Shown one piece after another: positions 35,414 through 44,401 of a stretch of DNA of 64,000 nucleotides (within the stretch, counting starts at the first letter, position 1; every line of letters begins with the position of its first letter). The notes under the pieces were generated by a model that had not been told where the DNA came from, made no database searches, and saw nothing but the letters and a program-made list of their open reading frames with translations. The DNA is from Streptomyces malachitofuscus (GTDB lineage Bacteria; Actinomycetota; Actinomycetes; Streptomycetales; Streptomycetaceae): the NCBI RefSeq assembly GCF_014650055.1, contig NZ_BMUF01000009.1, positions 113,194 to 177,193 on the forward strand. Direction: 5' to 3'. A program made the position numbers and the translations under genes.

Positions 35414-36166
35414 CGTTGTTCAGGCCGGGAGAACGCGGGACATCCCATCGTGCTCTGTCATGGCTGGCCGGAGCACGCCTTCTCCTGGCGCCACCAGATG
35501 CCCGCACTCGCCGCAGCCGGCTACCACGTCATCGCACCGAACCAGCGTGGTTACGGCACTTCGTCCCGACCGGCCGAAGTGACGGACTATGACATCGAGC
35601 ACCTGTCGGGCGACCTCGTCGCACTCCTCGACCACTACGGATACGAAGACGCCACCTTCGTCGGCCACGACTGGGGCGCGTTCGTCGTCTGGGGACTGAC
35701 CCTGTTGCATCCGGACCGTGTGAACAAGGTGATCAACCTGAGCCTGCCTTACCAGGAGCGCGGAGAGAAGCCCTGGATCGAGTCCATGGAGGACACGCTC
35801 GGCGGCGACTTCTATTTCGTCCACTTCAATCGGCAGCCGGGCGTCGCGGACGCCGTGTTCGAGGACAACACCTTTCAGTTCCTTCGCAACCTGTACCGGA
35901 AGAACGAGCCCTCCAGGGAGCCCCGGCCGGGTATGGCGCTGATCGATCTCGCCAGAGCGGAAACGCCCCTCGGTGATCCCGTGATGAGCGACGGTGACCG
36001 CGATGTGATCGCGAGGTCTGAAAACCTGACCGCATTCGTGCCGAATGTGGAAGTGGTCGGTCTGGATTGCGGTCACTGGATCCAGCAGGAGAGGCCGGAA
36101 GAGACGAACCAGTCCATTCTCAAGTGGCTGGAGCAGCGGAATGCCGTCCAGGCCTGTCCGCGTTGA
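35414..36166 (+). pseudogene. Epoxide-hydrolase-type alpha/beta hydrolase, truncated and internally deleted
   Basis: The readable part begins at about RENAGHPIVLCHGWPEHAFSW without any start or the usual first 20-30 residues. The nucleophile elbow FVGHDWGAFVVWG and the final DCGHWIQQERPEE (His) are intact. Between LGDPVMSD and GDRDVIARSENL roughly 45 residues found in relatives are missing, including the cap segment that normally carries a ring-opening Tyr. The junction is in frame. The nearest in-frame ATG (35312) yields unrelated sequence. Third-position GC is lower than in neighbours, suggesting acquired DNA in decay. Confidence 0.72.
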
Positions 36167-36198
36167 CCGGTGAGCGCCCGACCCGGTTGCATGGGCGC

Positions 36199-36789
36199 AT
36201 GGCTGGTGACGGGGACCGTGTCGTGGGACCGGTGGGCGAGTTCGAGACGCAGGAGGCCTGGGAGGCGTGGCTGGAGGAACACCACGGTGAGACCGAGGGA
36301 CTGTGGCTGAGGATCCCGCGCAAGGGGTCGGGGATCCCCGGGATCGACTACGCCACCGCCCTGGAGTCGGCGCTCTGCTACGGCTGGATCGACGGCCACA
36401 AGAAGGGGCTCGACGACACCCACTGGCTCCAGCGCTTCACCCCGCGCCGCCCGCGCAGCCGCTGGTCGGCCGTCAACCGCCAGAAGGCCCTCGATCTCAT
36501 CGAGCGAGGACGCATGCGGCCGCCCGGACTGCGCGAGGTGGAGCGGGCGCAGGCGGACGGCCGCTGGGAGGCCGCGTACGCGAGCCAGAGCAAGGCGACC
36601 GTCCCCGACGACCTGCGGGCCGCGCTGGACGCGGCACCCGGCGCCCGCGACTTCTTCGGCACCCTCGACAGCCGCAACCGCTACGCGATCCTGCACCGGA
36701 TCGAGGAGGCCAAGCGGCCGGCGACGCGGGCTTCCCGCATCGAGAAGTTCGTCGCCATGCTCGCCGAGGGGAAGAAGATCTACCCCTGA
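36199..36789 (+). CDS. YdeI/OmpD-associated family protein
   Basis: A 196-residue YdeI-like protein. Typical blocks are EAWEAWLEEHHGETEGLWLR, YATALESALCYGWIDGHKK (about residues 54-72), RPRSRWSAVNRQKALDLIERG and the tail FVAMLAEGKKIYP. Family function is poorly known; members are linked to stress tolerance. ATG 36199 was chosen as the first in frame with the family start. Its 3' end overlaps the convergent GH3 gene by 10 bp. Confidence 0.85.
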   Translation: MAGDGDRVVGPVGEFETQEAWEAWLEEHHGETEGLWLRIPRKGSGIPGIDYATALESALCYGWIDGHKKGLDDTHWLQRFTPRRPRSRWSAVNRQKALDLIERGRMRPPGLREVERAQADGRWEAAYASQSKATVPDDLRAALDAAPGARDFFGTLDSRNRYAILHRIEEAKRPATRASRIEKFVAMLAEGKKIYP

Positions 36790-38273
36790 CCGACGACCGC
36801 CTCCGCGGCCGCCACACCGCAGACCCGTGCCGCGCCGTGGGTGGCGATGTGCAGGGCGCCGCGCGGCGGGGACTGGGGTACGCCCATCTCCACCACCACG
36901 GTGTCCGGGTCGGCGGCGAGCAGGGTGTCCACCGCCGTGCGCATCCACGGGTGCCGGTGCTCGTCGCGGACCACGGCGACGACACGCCGGCCGGCCGCGG
37001 CCTTCAGCGCCTCGTCGCCGGCGTCGACGCCGGTGAAGCTGCCCGTGGCGGTGCCCGGGAGCAGCCGCTCCAGCTCCGCGCCGACACCCCACGGGGTCTC
37101 GTCGCCCACGGCGATGTTCGGGGCCGGGTTGAAGGTGGCCACGTACACCGGTCCGGTGACCGGCGCCCAGGCCCCGGCGCGGGTGACGGTCACCGCGCGG
37201 CGGGCCGCCGTGAGGCCGATCTCCGGCTCGGGGTCGGCCGTCGCGGCCGGGGAGCGGCGTACTCCCGCGGTCCATTCGGCGAGGGAGCGCACCCGGGCCG
37301 CGGCGTCGGCGAGCCGCTCCTCGGGCAGTTCGCCGGAGCGCACGGCGGACACCAGCGCGTCCTGCAGGCTCTGCACGGTGTCCTCGTCGCACAGCCCGCC
37401 GCCCACGCAGATCGCGTCGGCACCGGCGGCGATGGCCAGGACAACGCCCTTCTCGAGCCCGTACGTGCCGGAGATGGCCTGCATCTCCATGCCGTCGGTG
37501 ACGATCAGGCCCTCGTAGCCGAGTTCGCCGCGCAGCAGGTCGGTGAGAATGCGCCGGGAGAGCGTGGCCGGGCGGTCCGGGTCGAGGACCGGCACCCGGA
37601 TGTGGGCGCTCATGACGGCACGGGTGCCGGCCGCGATCGCCGCCCGGAACGGCTGCAGTTCACGCTCGTGCAGCGTGGTGGCGTCGAGGTCGATGTGCGG
37701 GATCGCGTGGTGGGAGTCGACGCTGGTGTCGCCGTGGCCGGGGAAGTGCTTGGTGCAGGCGGCGACGCCGGTGGACTGCAGGCCCTCCACGTAGGCGGCG
37801 GTGTGCCGGGCGACCAGGGCGGTGTCCCGGCCGAAGGAGCGGACGCCGATCACCGGGTTGTCGGGGTTGGCGTTGACGTCGGCGGACGGCGCCCAGTTGA
37901 AGTTGACCCCGCACTCGGCGAGCCGGCGGCCCAGTTCGCGGGCGACGCCCCGGGTCAGGTCGGTGTCGTCGACCGCGCCGAGCGCGTGGTTGCCGGGGAA
38001 GGAGGAACCGGTGCGGACCTCCAGGCGGGTGACGTCGCCGCTCTCCTCGTCGATGGCCACCAGCAGGTCGTCCCGCTCGGCCCGCAGCTGCGCGGTGAGG
38101 GCGGTGACCTGCTCGGCCGTGGTGACGTTGCGGCCGAACAGCGCGACGGAGGCGAGGCCCTCGCCGAGCCGGCGGCGCACCCAGTCGGGCGCGGTGGTAC
38201 CGGCGAAGCCGGGCTGGAGCACGGCCAGCGCGTCCCGGGTGAGGGTGTCGGTGCCGGTGGTGAATGTCGTCAT
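36780..38273 (-). CDS. GH3 beta-N-acetylhexosaminidase-type glycosidase
   Basis: A 497-residue glycoside hydrolase family 3 enzyme. Substrate-binding LLVAIDEESGDVTRLE, KHFPGHGDTSVDSHHAIP (about residues 178-195, the NagZ-type His/Asp catalytic loop) and the nucleophile region LIVTDGMEMQAI are present. A C-terminal second domain follows. No signal peptide, so it is intracellular and would release GlcNAc from imported chitooligosaccharides. It is the last gene of the ABC operon, 9 nt after permease 2, matching dasD in das loci. Closely similar to the GH3 at 42759. Confidence 0.88.
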   Translation of the reverse strand: MTTFTTGTDTLTRDALAVLQPGFAGTTAPDWVRRRLGEGLASVALFGRNVTTAEQVTALTAQLRAERDDLLVAIDEESGDVTRLEVRTGSSFPGNHALGAVDDTDLTRGVARELGRRLAECGVNFNWAPSADVNANPDNPVIGVRSFGRDTALVARHTAAYVEGLQSTGVAACTKHFPGHGDTSVDSHHAIPHIDLDATTLHERELQPFRAAIAAGTRAVMSAHIRVPVLDPDRPATLSRRILTDLLRGELGYEGLIVTDGMEMQAISGTYGLEKGVVLAIAAGADAICVGGGLCDEDTVQSLQDALVSAVRSGELPEERLADAAARVRSLAEWTAGVRRSPAATADPEPEIGLTAARRAVTVTRAGAWAPVTGPVYVATFNPAPNIAVGDETPWGVGAELERLLPGTATGSFTGVDAGDEALKAAAGRRVVAVVRDEHRHPWMRTAVDTLLAADPDTVVVEMGVPQSPPRGALHIATHGAARVCGVAAAEAVVGQG

Positions 38274-38282
38274 CGGGTGGCG

Positions 38283-39113
38283 TTATCCCTTCACGGCGCC
38301 CGCGGTGAGGCCGCTGACGGCCTTGCGCTGCAGGAAGACGAAGAGGATCAGGATCGGAACGGAGACGAGCGATGACGCGGCCATGGTCGCACCCCAGTCG
38401 TCGCCGAACTGGGTCTGGAACCGGGAGAGCCACAGCGGCAGGGTCTGTGCCTCGGCGTCCTTGTTGAGCACCAGGACCAGGGCGAACTCGTTCCAGGCGG
38501 TGATGAATCCGAACAGCGAGGTGGACATCAGTCCCGGCGCGAGCAGCGGCAGGATGACCCGGCGGAACGCCTGGCGCCGGGTGCAGCCGTCGACCATCGC
38601 CGACTCCTCCAGCTCCTTCGGCACCGCGGCCACGAAGCCGCGCAGCGTCAGGATGGTGAAGGGGAGGATCATCATCGTGTAGAAGAGCGTCAGCGGTACG
38701 AGGCTGTTCAGCATCGACGCGTCCCGCACGATCATGTACATCGCGATGATCATGACTTCCCAGGGAGCCATCTGGGCCAGCATGAAGACGATGATGAAGT
38801 GCCGCCGCCCCCTGAACCGCATACGGGCGAGGGCGAAGGAGCCGGCCAGCGCGATGATCAGCGAGAAGACGACGGCCAGGACGGTGACGGTCAGCGAGTT
38901 GGTGACGTACGTCCAGAAGTGGTCGACGTCGACCGCCGTCCGGAAGTGCTCGAAGGTGACGTCGGTCGGGAACCAGACGGGGTTCTCCGAGACGATGTCG
39001 CCGGTCGGCTTGAAGGCCGTGGCGAACATCCAGTAGACGGGGAAGACGAAGCCGAGGAACAGGACGACGGCCGTGACGTTGGGCCACAGTCGGCCGATGA
39101 GCGAGCGCTTCAC
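38283..39113 (-). CDS. Carbohydrate ABC transporter permease (DasC/MalG-like)
   Basis: A 276-residue inner-membrane permease with six predicted helices. The EAA loop is EESAMVDGCTRRQAFRRVILPLLAPG (about residues 180-205). The GTG start overlaps the upstream permease stop (GTGA). Together with the preceding permease it forms the channel of a sugar importer. No ATPase is encoded here; in streptomycetes such systems use the shared MsiK ATPase. The binding-protein context points to chitobiose or another aminosugar. Confidence 0.9.
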   Translation of the reverse strand: MKRSLIGRLWPNVTAVVLFLGFVFPVYWMFATAFKPTGDIVSENPVWFPTDVTFEHFRTAVDVDHFWTYVTNSLTVTVLAVVFSLIIALAGSFALARMRFRGRRHFIIVFMLAQMAPWEVMIIAMYMIVRDASMLNSLVPLTLFYTMMILPFTILTLRGFVAAVPKELEESAMVDGCTRRQAFRRVILPLLAPGLMSTSLFGFITAWNEFALVLVLNKDAEAQTLPLWLSRFQTQFGDDWGATMAASSLVSVPILILFVFLQRKAVSGLTAGAVKG

Positions 39114-40096
39114 AGCTCGTCCTCCTCTTGCTTGAGCACGATCCGGAGGTAGTAGGCGGTCAGGCCCAGCAGGATCAGGATGGTCAGGACGGCGATCGCC
39201 GCGCCCATGCCGTAGTGCTGGTTGCCGACGCCCTCGACGTAGGCGTAGACGGGCAGGATCTCGGTGAGACGGTCGGGTCCGCCGCCGTTGAAGGTGAAGA
39301 CCTGGACGAACGCCTTGAAGACCCAGATGATCTCCAGGAACGTCGTGGCCAGCAGGAACGGCCGCAGGAACGGCAGGGTGACCGTGGTGAAGCTCCGCCA
39401 GGCGCCGGCGCCGTCGAGGGACGCGGCCTCGTAGAGCTCCTTCGGGATGGTGGTGGTCGCCGCGTAGAGGCTGATCGCGACGAACGGGATGGACATCCAC
39501 ACGATCAGCAGGATGACGACGAAGAACGTCGACATCTGGCTGCTGGTCCAGCTGTAGTCGGCCATGGAGTGCCAGCCGAGCTTGTCCAGCACCCAGTTGA
39601 CGACACCGAAGCGCTGGGCGAACAGCCACTGGTAGACCGTGGTCGCCGCGACCGGGGGCATCGCCCAGGCCAGCACCAGGCCGACCATCAGGGTGAACCG
39701 CATCCGCGAGCCGAGGCGGGCGAGCAGCAGGCCGATCAGCGTGCCCACGACCATGATCAGGACGACGTTGACCGCCGTGAACACGATCGAGCGGAGGGTG
39801 ACCCGCCAGAAGTCCTCGCTGGTGAGGGTCTCCTTGTAGTTGTCGACGCCGTTCCACTCGGTGACGTGCTGGATCAGCTGCGCCATGTTGAGGTTCTGGA
39901 ACGACAGCAGTACGTCCTTGAGCAGCGGCCAGCCCAGCAGCAGCACGGTGGCCACGCAGGCGGGCAGCAGCAACAGGTACGGGGCGAGCGCGCCGGCGCG
40001 CGACGCGGCTCTCTTTTTCTGCCCGCCGGGGCCTCCGTCGTCCGCTTTGCGGACGTCCGCCGGGCCGGAGGGCGGCCGTTCGGTCTGCACGGTCAT
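39110..40096 (-). CDS. Carbohydrate ABC transporter permease (DasB/MalF-like)
   Basis: A 328-residue permease. About 35 cytoplasmic residues precede the first helix LAPYLLLLPACVATVLLLG. The EAA loop is LYEAASLDGAGAWRSFTTVTLPFLRP (around 218-243). I chose ATG 40096 (MTVQTERP), which has a GA-rich ribosome site; the further in-frame ATG at 40126 lacks one. It pairs with the DasC-like permease and the lipoprotein at 40185. Confidence 0.9.
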   Translation of the reverse strand: MTVQTERPPSGPADVRKADDGGPGGQKKRAASRAGALAPYLLLLPACVATVLLLGWPLLKDVLLSFQNLNMAQLIQHVTEWNGVDNYKETLTSEDFWRVTLRSIVFTAVNVVLIMVVGTLIGLLLARLGSRMRFTLMVGLVLAWAMPPVAATTVYQWLFAQRFGVVNWVLDKLGWHSMADYSWTSSQMSTFFVVILLIVWMSIPFVAISLYAATTTIPKELYEAASLDGAGAWRSFTTVTLPFLRPFLLATTFLEIIWVFKAFVQVFTFNGGGPDRLTEILPVYAYVEGVGNQHYGMGAAIAVLTILILLGLTAYYLRIVLKQEEDEL

Positions 40097-40184
40097 GCTC
40101 GCGATCTCTCTTCTCGGCCTGTTCAACGCCGGGGCGGGGACCGTCGTTCGGCCGGTCCCCGCTCCGGTGGGAGTGCTTGCGCTT

Positions 40185-41462
40185 CTACTGCTGCTGCGCC
40201 AGGCGCTTGTTGAACTCGCCCTCGACCTGCTTGGCGGCGTCGGCCGGGGACTTGCCGTTCAGGACGGCGGTCAGGTACGTCTTGATCGGGTTGGGGTCGT
40301 TCTCGACCGCGGCCCACTCGGGGATCAGCGGCGTGGTGCCGCCGACGGCGGCGGCCGGAGCGGCGGCCTCGGCGGGGGCGTTGCCCTCGAGGTTGCTCTG
40401 CAGCGACTCCTTGTTGGGGATGACGCCGTTGAGCTTGGCCAGCTGGCCCTCGAACTTGTCGGACAGCGCGATCTTCAGGAACTCCTTGGCGAGGTCCTGC
40501 TTCTTGCTGCCGGCGGCGACGGCGAGGTTGGAGCCGCCGAGGAAGACGCCCTCGGGCTTGTCGGCGGTCGCACCCGGGATGGTGAAGTAGCCGATCTCCT
40601 TCTCGATCTTCGGGTTGGCCTTGATCGCGATGCCGGCTTCCCAGCCCATGCCGATGAAGGCGCCGACGTTGCCCTTGGCGAAGACCTCACCCTGCTGCGG
40701 GGTGGCCTCGTCCTTGTCCTTGGGGGCCTTGGACAGGCTCTGGAACTTCTTGTAGGTCTCCGCGGCGGCGACGACCTTCGGGTCGTCGAGGTTGGAGACG
40801 TACTTGTCGCCGTCCTTCTTGACCAGCTCGCCGCCCTCGCCGATCACCAGGCCGACGAAGTGGTACCAGTTCTGGCCGGGCAGGTAGATCGGCTCGGCGT
40901 CGGTCTTCTCACCGATCGTCTTGAGCGCGTCGTAGAACTCGTCGCGGGTCTTGGGCGTCTCCTTGAGGCCGGCGTCGGCCCAGACCTTCTTGTTGTAGAG
41001 GACGACGCGGTTGGCGAAGTACCAGGGCGCCGCGTACTGCTTGCCCTCGAAGATGGACGACTCGTTGAGCGACTCGGTCCACTCGCCGCCGATCTCCGAC
41101 TTGAGGTCGGCGAGGTCGGCGAGGCCGCCGGTCTTGGCGTAGGCCGGGGTCTGGGTGTTGCCGATCTCGAAGACGTCCGGCGGGTTCTCCTCGGAGAGCG
41201 CGGTGGTCAGCTTCTGCTGAATACCGTTCCACTGCTGGACCTCGAACTCGACCTTCGCCTTGGTCTTCTTCTCGAACTCGGCGGCGAGGTCCTTCTGCCA
41301 CTGGTCCGGAGAGGAACCGTCCATCACCCAGACGGTGAGCGTCTCGCCGGCGTAGCCGTCCGCGCCCGCCTTCTTGTCGCTGCCACCGTCGTCGCCGCCA
41401 CACGCGGCGACGGAGAACAACATGCCCGCGACACCGATCGCGGCTATCAGCTTGCGCTTCAC
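40185..41462 (-). CDS. Extracellular sugar-binding lipoprotein (DasA-like)
   Basis: A 425-residue solute-binding protein. The GTG start at 41462 follows GAGGAGGGG. The lipoprotein signal MKRKLIAAIGVAGMLFSVAAC has lipobox VAAC, with Cys at residue 21. The mature part has WVMDGSSPDQWQKDLAAEF, PPDVFEIGNTQTPAYAKTGG, FIGMGWEAGIAI and the C-terminal KQVEGEFNKRLAQQQ of family 1 sugar-binding proteins. First gene of the importer operon and divergent from the GntR regulator across three dre-like sites, as in dasR-dasABC. Ligand chitobiose or GlcNAc is inferred. Confidence 0.88.
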   Translation of the reverse strand: MKRKLIAAIGVAGMLFSVAACGGDDGGSDKKAGADGYAGETLTVWVMDGSSPDQWQKDLAAEFEKKTKAKVEFEVQQWNGIQQKLTTALSEENPPDVFEIGNTQTPAYAKTGGLADLADLKSEIGGEWTESLNESSIFEGKQYAAPWYFANRVVLYNKKVWADAGLKETPKTRDEFYDALKTIGEKTDAEPIYLPGQNWYHFVGLVIGEGGELVKKDGDKYVSNLDDPKVVAAAETYKKFQSLSKAPKDKDEATPQQGEVFAKGNVGAFIGMGWEAGIAIKANPKIEKEIGYFTIPGATADKPEGVFLGGSNLAVAAGSKKQDLAKEFLKIALSDKFEGQLAKLNGVIPNKESLQSNLEGNAPAEAAAPAAAVGGTTPLIPEWAAVENDPNPIKTYLTAVLNGKSPADAAKQVEGEFNKRLAQQQ

Positions 41463-41563
41463 GCGCCACCCCTCCTCAGGAATGCCTTCCACACCCACGC
41501 CCTCGGCGGTGACCCCCACAACGGCGCAACAGCTCGGCGGGCTGGGACCCGGCTTCCTCTAAA

Positions 41564-41575
41564 TGGTTTAGACCA
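41564..41575. promoter_or_regulatory. dre-like operator 1
   Basis: TGGTTTAGACCA, one mismatch from the perfect dre core TGGTCTAGACCA known for DasR. It lies about 100 bp upstream of the sugar-binding protein gene, in the divergent regulator/transporter gap. Confidence 0.75.
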
Positions 41576-41586
41576 GCAAGGGGAGC

Positions 41587-41600
41587 TTGGCCTAGACCTA
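41587..41600. promoter_or_regulatory. dre-like operator 2 (weaker)
   Basis: TTGGCCTAGACCTA carries a TGG-CCTAGACC core with two deviations from the dre palindrome. It is 12 bp beyond site 1, so the pair could bind regulator cooperatively. Confidence 0.5.
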
Positions 41601-41695
41601 TGGCTCTGTCAAGGGTCGTGGACTCACGCCTGGATAACGGCTCGGACACCTCTTCCGGGCCGCAGAACTCCACCCAAACGGGGATGGGTTGACGG

Positions 41696-41709
41696 TTGGA
41701 CTAGACCAA
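41696..41709. promoter_or_regulatory. dre-like operator 3
   Basis: TTGGACTAGACCAA, with half-site GACCAA intact and TTGGAC differing by one base. It is 126 bp upstream of the GntR regulator start and so suited for autoregulation. Confidence 0.7.
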
Positions 41710-41834
41710 AGAGAGAGCTCACCGTTATAACGGGATCGCCGAGCGTGCGGCGCCGACCCCGGCCGTCCGCCGACGTGCACCGCGGCCGGCCCCCTGCCGT
41801 CCGCGCGCCGGACACCGCAGCCGGAAGGCAGGTC

Positions 41835-42599
41835 ATGAGCACGGACGTCAGCACCGCCCAGGCCGACACGGGGGCGCCGGGCCGTATCGGTCGCGTTCCG
41901 AAGTACTACCGCATCAAGCAACGGTTACTGCAGATGACCGACGAGCGGGCACCGGGCTCCCCGATGCCCGCCGAGCGCCTGCTCGCCGTCGAGTTCCGCA
42001 CCTCCCGCACCACGATCCGCAAGGCCCTGCAGGAGCTGGTGGGCGAGGGCCGGCTCGACCGCATCCAGGGCAAGGGCACGTTCGTCGCCCGCCCCAAGGT
42101 CTACCGGACGCTCCAGCTGACCTCGTACACCGAGGACATGCGGGCGCAGGGACTCAGCCCCACCTCCCAGGTGCTGGACATCGGGTACATCGCCGCCGAC
42201 GCCGAGCTGGCGGCCCTGCTGGAGATGGAGCCGGGGGACAGGGTGCTGCGCATCGAGCGGCTGCGGCTGGCCGGCGGGGAGCCCATGGCGATCGAGGCGA
42301 CCCACCTGTCCGACCGCCGCTTCCCTCACCTGCGCCGCAACCTGAGCCGCTACACCTCGCTCTACACCACCCTGGCCGAGGTGTACGGCGTCCGGCCGGC
42401 GGAGGCCGACGAGACCATCGAGACCTCCCCGGCGACACCGCGGGAGGCGGGGCTGCTCGCCACGGACGTGGGCCTGCCGATGCTGCTGCTCTCCCGCCAC
42501 TCGCGGGACGAATCGGGCATGCCGGTCGAGTGGGTCCGCTCGGTGTACCGCGGCTCGCGCTACAAGTTCACCGCGACATTGACCCGCCCGACGCCCTGA
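41835..42599 (+). CDS. DasR-like GntR/HutC regulator
   Basis: A 254-residue GntR-family regulator. The wHTH includes PAERLLAVEFRTSRTTIRKALQELVGEGRL (about residues 38-67) and IQGKGTFVARP. The UTRA effector domain has LTSYTEDMRAQG, DRVLRIERLRLAGGEPMAIE and EWVRSVYRGSRYKF. It closely resembles DasR, the GlcNAc-phosphate-responsive global regulator, but enough positions differ from remembered DasR (for example RIKQRLLQM, MEPGD) that it is more likely a paralogue. ATG 41835. Located divergently from a das-like transporter and upstream of a second GH3 gene. Confidence 0.85.
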   Translation: MSTDVSTAQADTGAPGRIGRVPKYYRIKQRLLQMTDERAPGSPMPAERLLAVEFRTSRTTIRKALQELVGEGRLDRIQGKGTFVARPKVYRTLQLTSYTEDMRAQGLSPTSQVLDIGYIAADAELAALLEMEPGDRVLRIERLRLAGGEPMAIEATHLSDRRFPHLRRNLSRYTSLYTTLAEVYGVRPAEADETIETSPATPREAGLLATDVGLPMLLLSRHSRDESGMPVEWVRSVYRGSRYKFTATLTRPTP

Positions 42600-42668
42600 C
42601 CGGGCCCTTCACCGTCAACTCGGGGCGTTTGGCGGCAAGTTCGACAAGACCTTCCTTGACACGACCCA

Positions 42669-42702
42669 TTGGTCCAGTCCAACATCAAAATGGTCTGAAC
42701 CA
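42669..42702. promoter_or_regulatory. Paired dre-like operators before the second GH3 gene
   Basis: TTGGTCCAGTCCAA (42669-42682) and TGGTCTGAACCA (42691-42702) are each imperfect dre palindromes, spaced about two helical turns apart. They sit 57-90 bp upstream of the GH3 start. The first is followed by CATCAA, exactly as at the operator 51288-51301. Confidence 0.65.
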
Positions 42703-42758
42703 CTCGTGGCGCATCCCGTTGGCATCCGCCGCGTGCACAACCCGCACGGAGGTCCCGC

Positions 42759-44279
42759 ATGACCGAGAAGAGCCACCCGCGGCTGTCGCGGTGGGCGCAC
42801 TCCGTGCTCCAGCCGGGCTTCGAGGGGACGACGGTGCCCGACTGGGTGCGCCGCCGGATCTCCGAGGGGCTCTCCTCCGTCGTCCTGTTCGGCCGCAACA
42901 TCCAGGGTCCGGAACAGGTCGCGGGGCTCACCCACGCCCTGTACGCGGAGAATCCCGGCCTCGTGGTCGCCATCGACGAGGAGGCGGGGGACGTCACCCG
43001 GCTCGAGGCCCGCACCGGGGCGTCCCGCCCGGGCAACCTGGCCCTCGGCACGCTCGACGACATCGATGTCACCGAGCAGGTCGCCCGCGATGTCGGCCGG
43101 GAACTGCACGGCCTCGGCATCACCCTGGACTACGCGCCGAGCGCCGACGTCAACACCAACCCGCTGAATCCGGTGATCGGGGTGCGCTCCTTCGGGGCGC
43201 GCCCCGACGTCGTCTCCCGGCACGCCGCCGCCTGGGTGCGGGGCCTGCAGTCGGCGGGTGTCGCCGCGTGCGCCAAGCACTTCCCCGGCCACGGTGACAC
43301 CGTGGTCGACTCCCATCACGGGCTGCCGCAGGTCTCGGCCGCCGCCGGCACCCTCGCGCTGACCGCGCTGCCGCCGTTCATCGCCGCCATGGACGCGGGC
43401 GTACGGGCCGTGATGACCGCGCACCTGCTGGTACCCGCCTACGACGACCGGTGGCCGGCGACCCTGAGCCGCCCCGTCGTCGACGACCTGCTGCGCGGCG
43501 AGCTCGGCTTCACCGGGCTGGTCGTGACCGACGCCGTGGAGATGGGGGCCGTGGCCGACCGCTACGGCATGCCGGGTGCCGCCGTCCGGGCCGTCGCCGC
43601 CGGTGCGGACGCGGTCTGCGTCGGCAGCGAGAACGCCGACGAGGCGACCACGGCCCTGCTGGCCGACGCCCTGGTGGGCGCCGTGCTGGCGGGGCGCCTG
43701 CCGGAGCAGCGGCTGGCCGAGGCGGCCGGGCGGGTACGGGAGTTCGCCGAGTGGGCAAGCGCCCTGCGCCGCACCACGCCCGAGCCCGGCTGCACGCCCG
43801 GCATCGGGCTGGCGGCGGCCCGGCGGGCCGTCCACATCCATCACAAGCCGGACCGGGACGCCGAGTTCCCGCTCGTGGACGCCCCCCACGTGGTGGAACT
43901 GGCTCCCGCCACCACCCTCGCCATCGACCCCGGAACCCCGTGGGGCGTGGCGGAACCACTGAAGACGCTGCGTCCGGGCACCACGTCCGTCCGGATCGGC
44001 GAACACCGTCTGCAGGACGGCGACGAGGTGCTGGACCGGCTGGCGCTGCGCCCGGCGCACGGCCGTCCGCTGGTGGTGGTCGTCCGCGACGCCGCCCGCT
44101 ACGGATGGATGACCCGCGCCCTCGCCTCCCTGGTCCGCCGCCGGCCCGACGCGCTCGTCGTCGAGATGGGCGTACCCGCGGGCGAACGCCCCGGTGCGGT
44201 GTATCTGGCGACGCACGGCGCCACGCGCGTCTCGGGCATCGCCGCCGCCGAGGTCCTGGTGGGCCGAGCCGGGCCGTAG
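42759..44279 (+). CDS. GH3 beta-N-acetylhexosaminidase-type glycosidase (second copy)
   Basis: A 506-residue GH3 enzyme paralogous to 36780-38273. Shared blocks are QPGFEGTTVPDWVRRR, LVVAIDEEAGDVTRLE, AKHFPGHGDTVVDSHHGLP (about 171-189) and LVVTDAVEMGAVADRYGMPG. ATG follows ACGGAGG. No signal peptide. Controlled by its own paired dre-like sites rather than the transporter promoter. It is followed by the dioxygenase cassette after about 120 bp containing a pyrimidine-rich stretch. Confidence 0.88.
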   Translation: MTEKSHPRLSRWAHSVLQPGFEGTTVPDWVRRRISEGLSSVVLFGRNIQGPEQVAGLTHALYAENPGLVVAIDEEAGDVTRLEARTGASRPGNLALGTLDDIDVTEQVARDVGRELHGLGITLDYAPSADVNTNPLNPVIGVRSFGARPDVVSRHAAAWVRGLQSAGVAACAKHFPGHGDTVVDSHHGLPQVSAAAGTLALTALPPFIAAMDAGVRAVMTAHLLVPAYDDRWPATLSRPVVDDLLRGELGFTGLVVTDAVEMGAVADRYGMPGAAVRAVAAGADAVCVGSENADEATTALLADALVGAVLAGRLPEQRLAEAAGRVREFAEWASALRRTTPEPGCTPGIGLAAARRAVHIHHKPDRDAEFPLVDAPHVVELAPATTLAIDPGTPWGVAEPLKTLRPGTTSVRIGEHRLQDGDEVLDRLALRPAHGRPLVVVVRDAARYGWMTRALASLVRRRPDALVVEMGVPAGERPGAVYLATHGATRVSGIAAAEVLVGRAGP

Positions 44280-44401
44280 GGCACGGCCGGTCACCGATTC
44301 CTGCGCCGCCCTCTCCCCCCACCTTCCCCTTTTGACCCGTTCTGTTCTGTCCTGCCCTGTCCGCATGCCGTGAGTGACCCCGAACCTTCCCGGAGTACCG
44401 C

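Noticed and set aside
41835..42599. Naming the regulator dasR outright
   Set aside because: Strong similarity and locus order, but several core residues differ from the DasR sequence I remember; a paralogue is equally likely, so no symbol is given.
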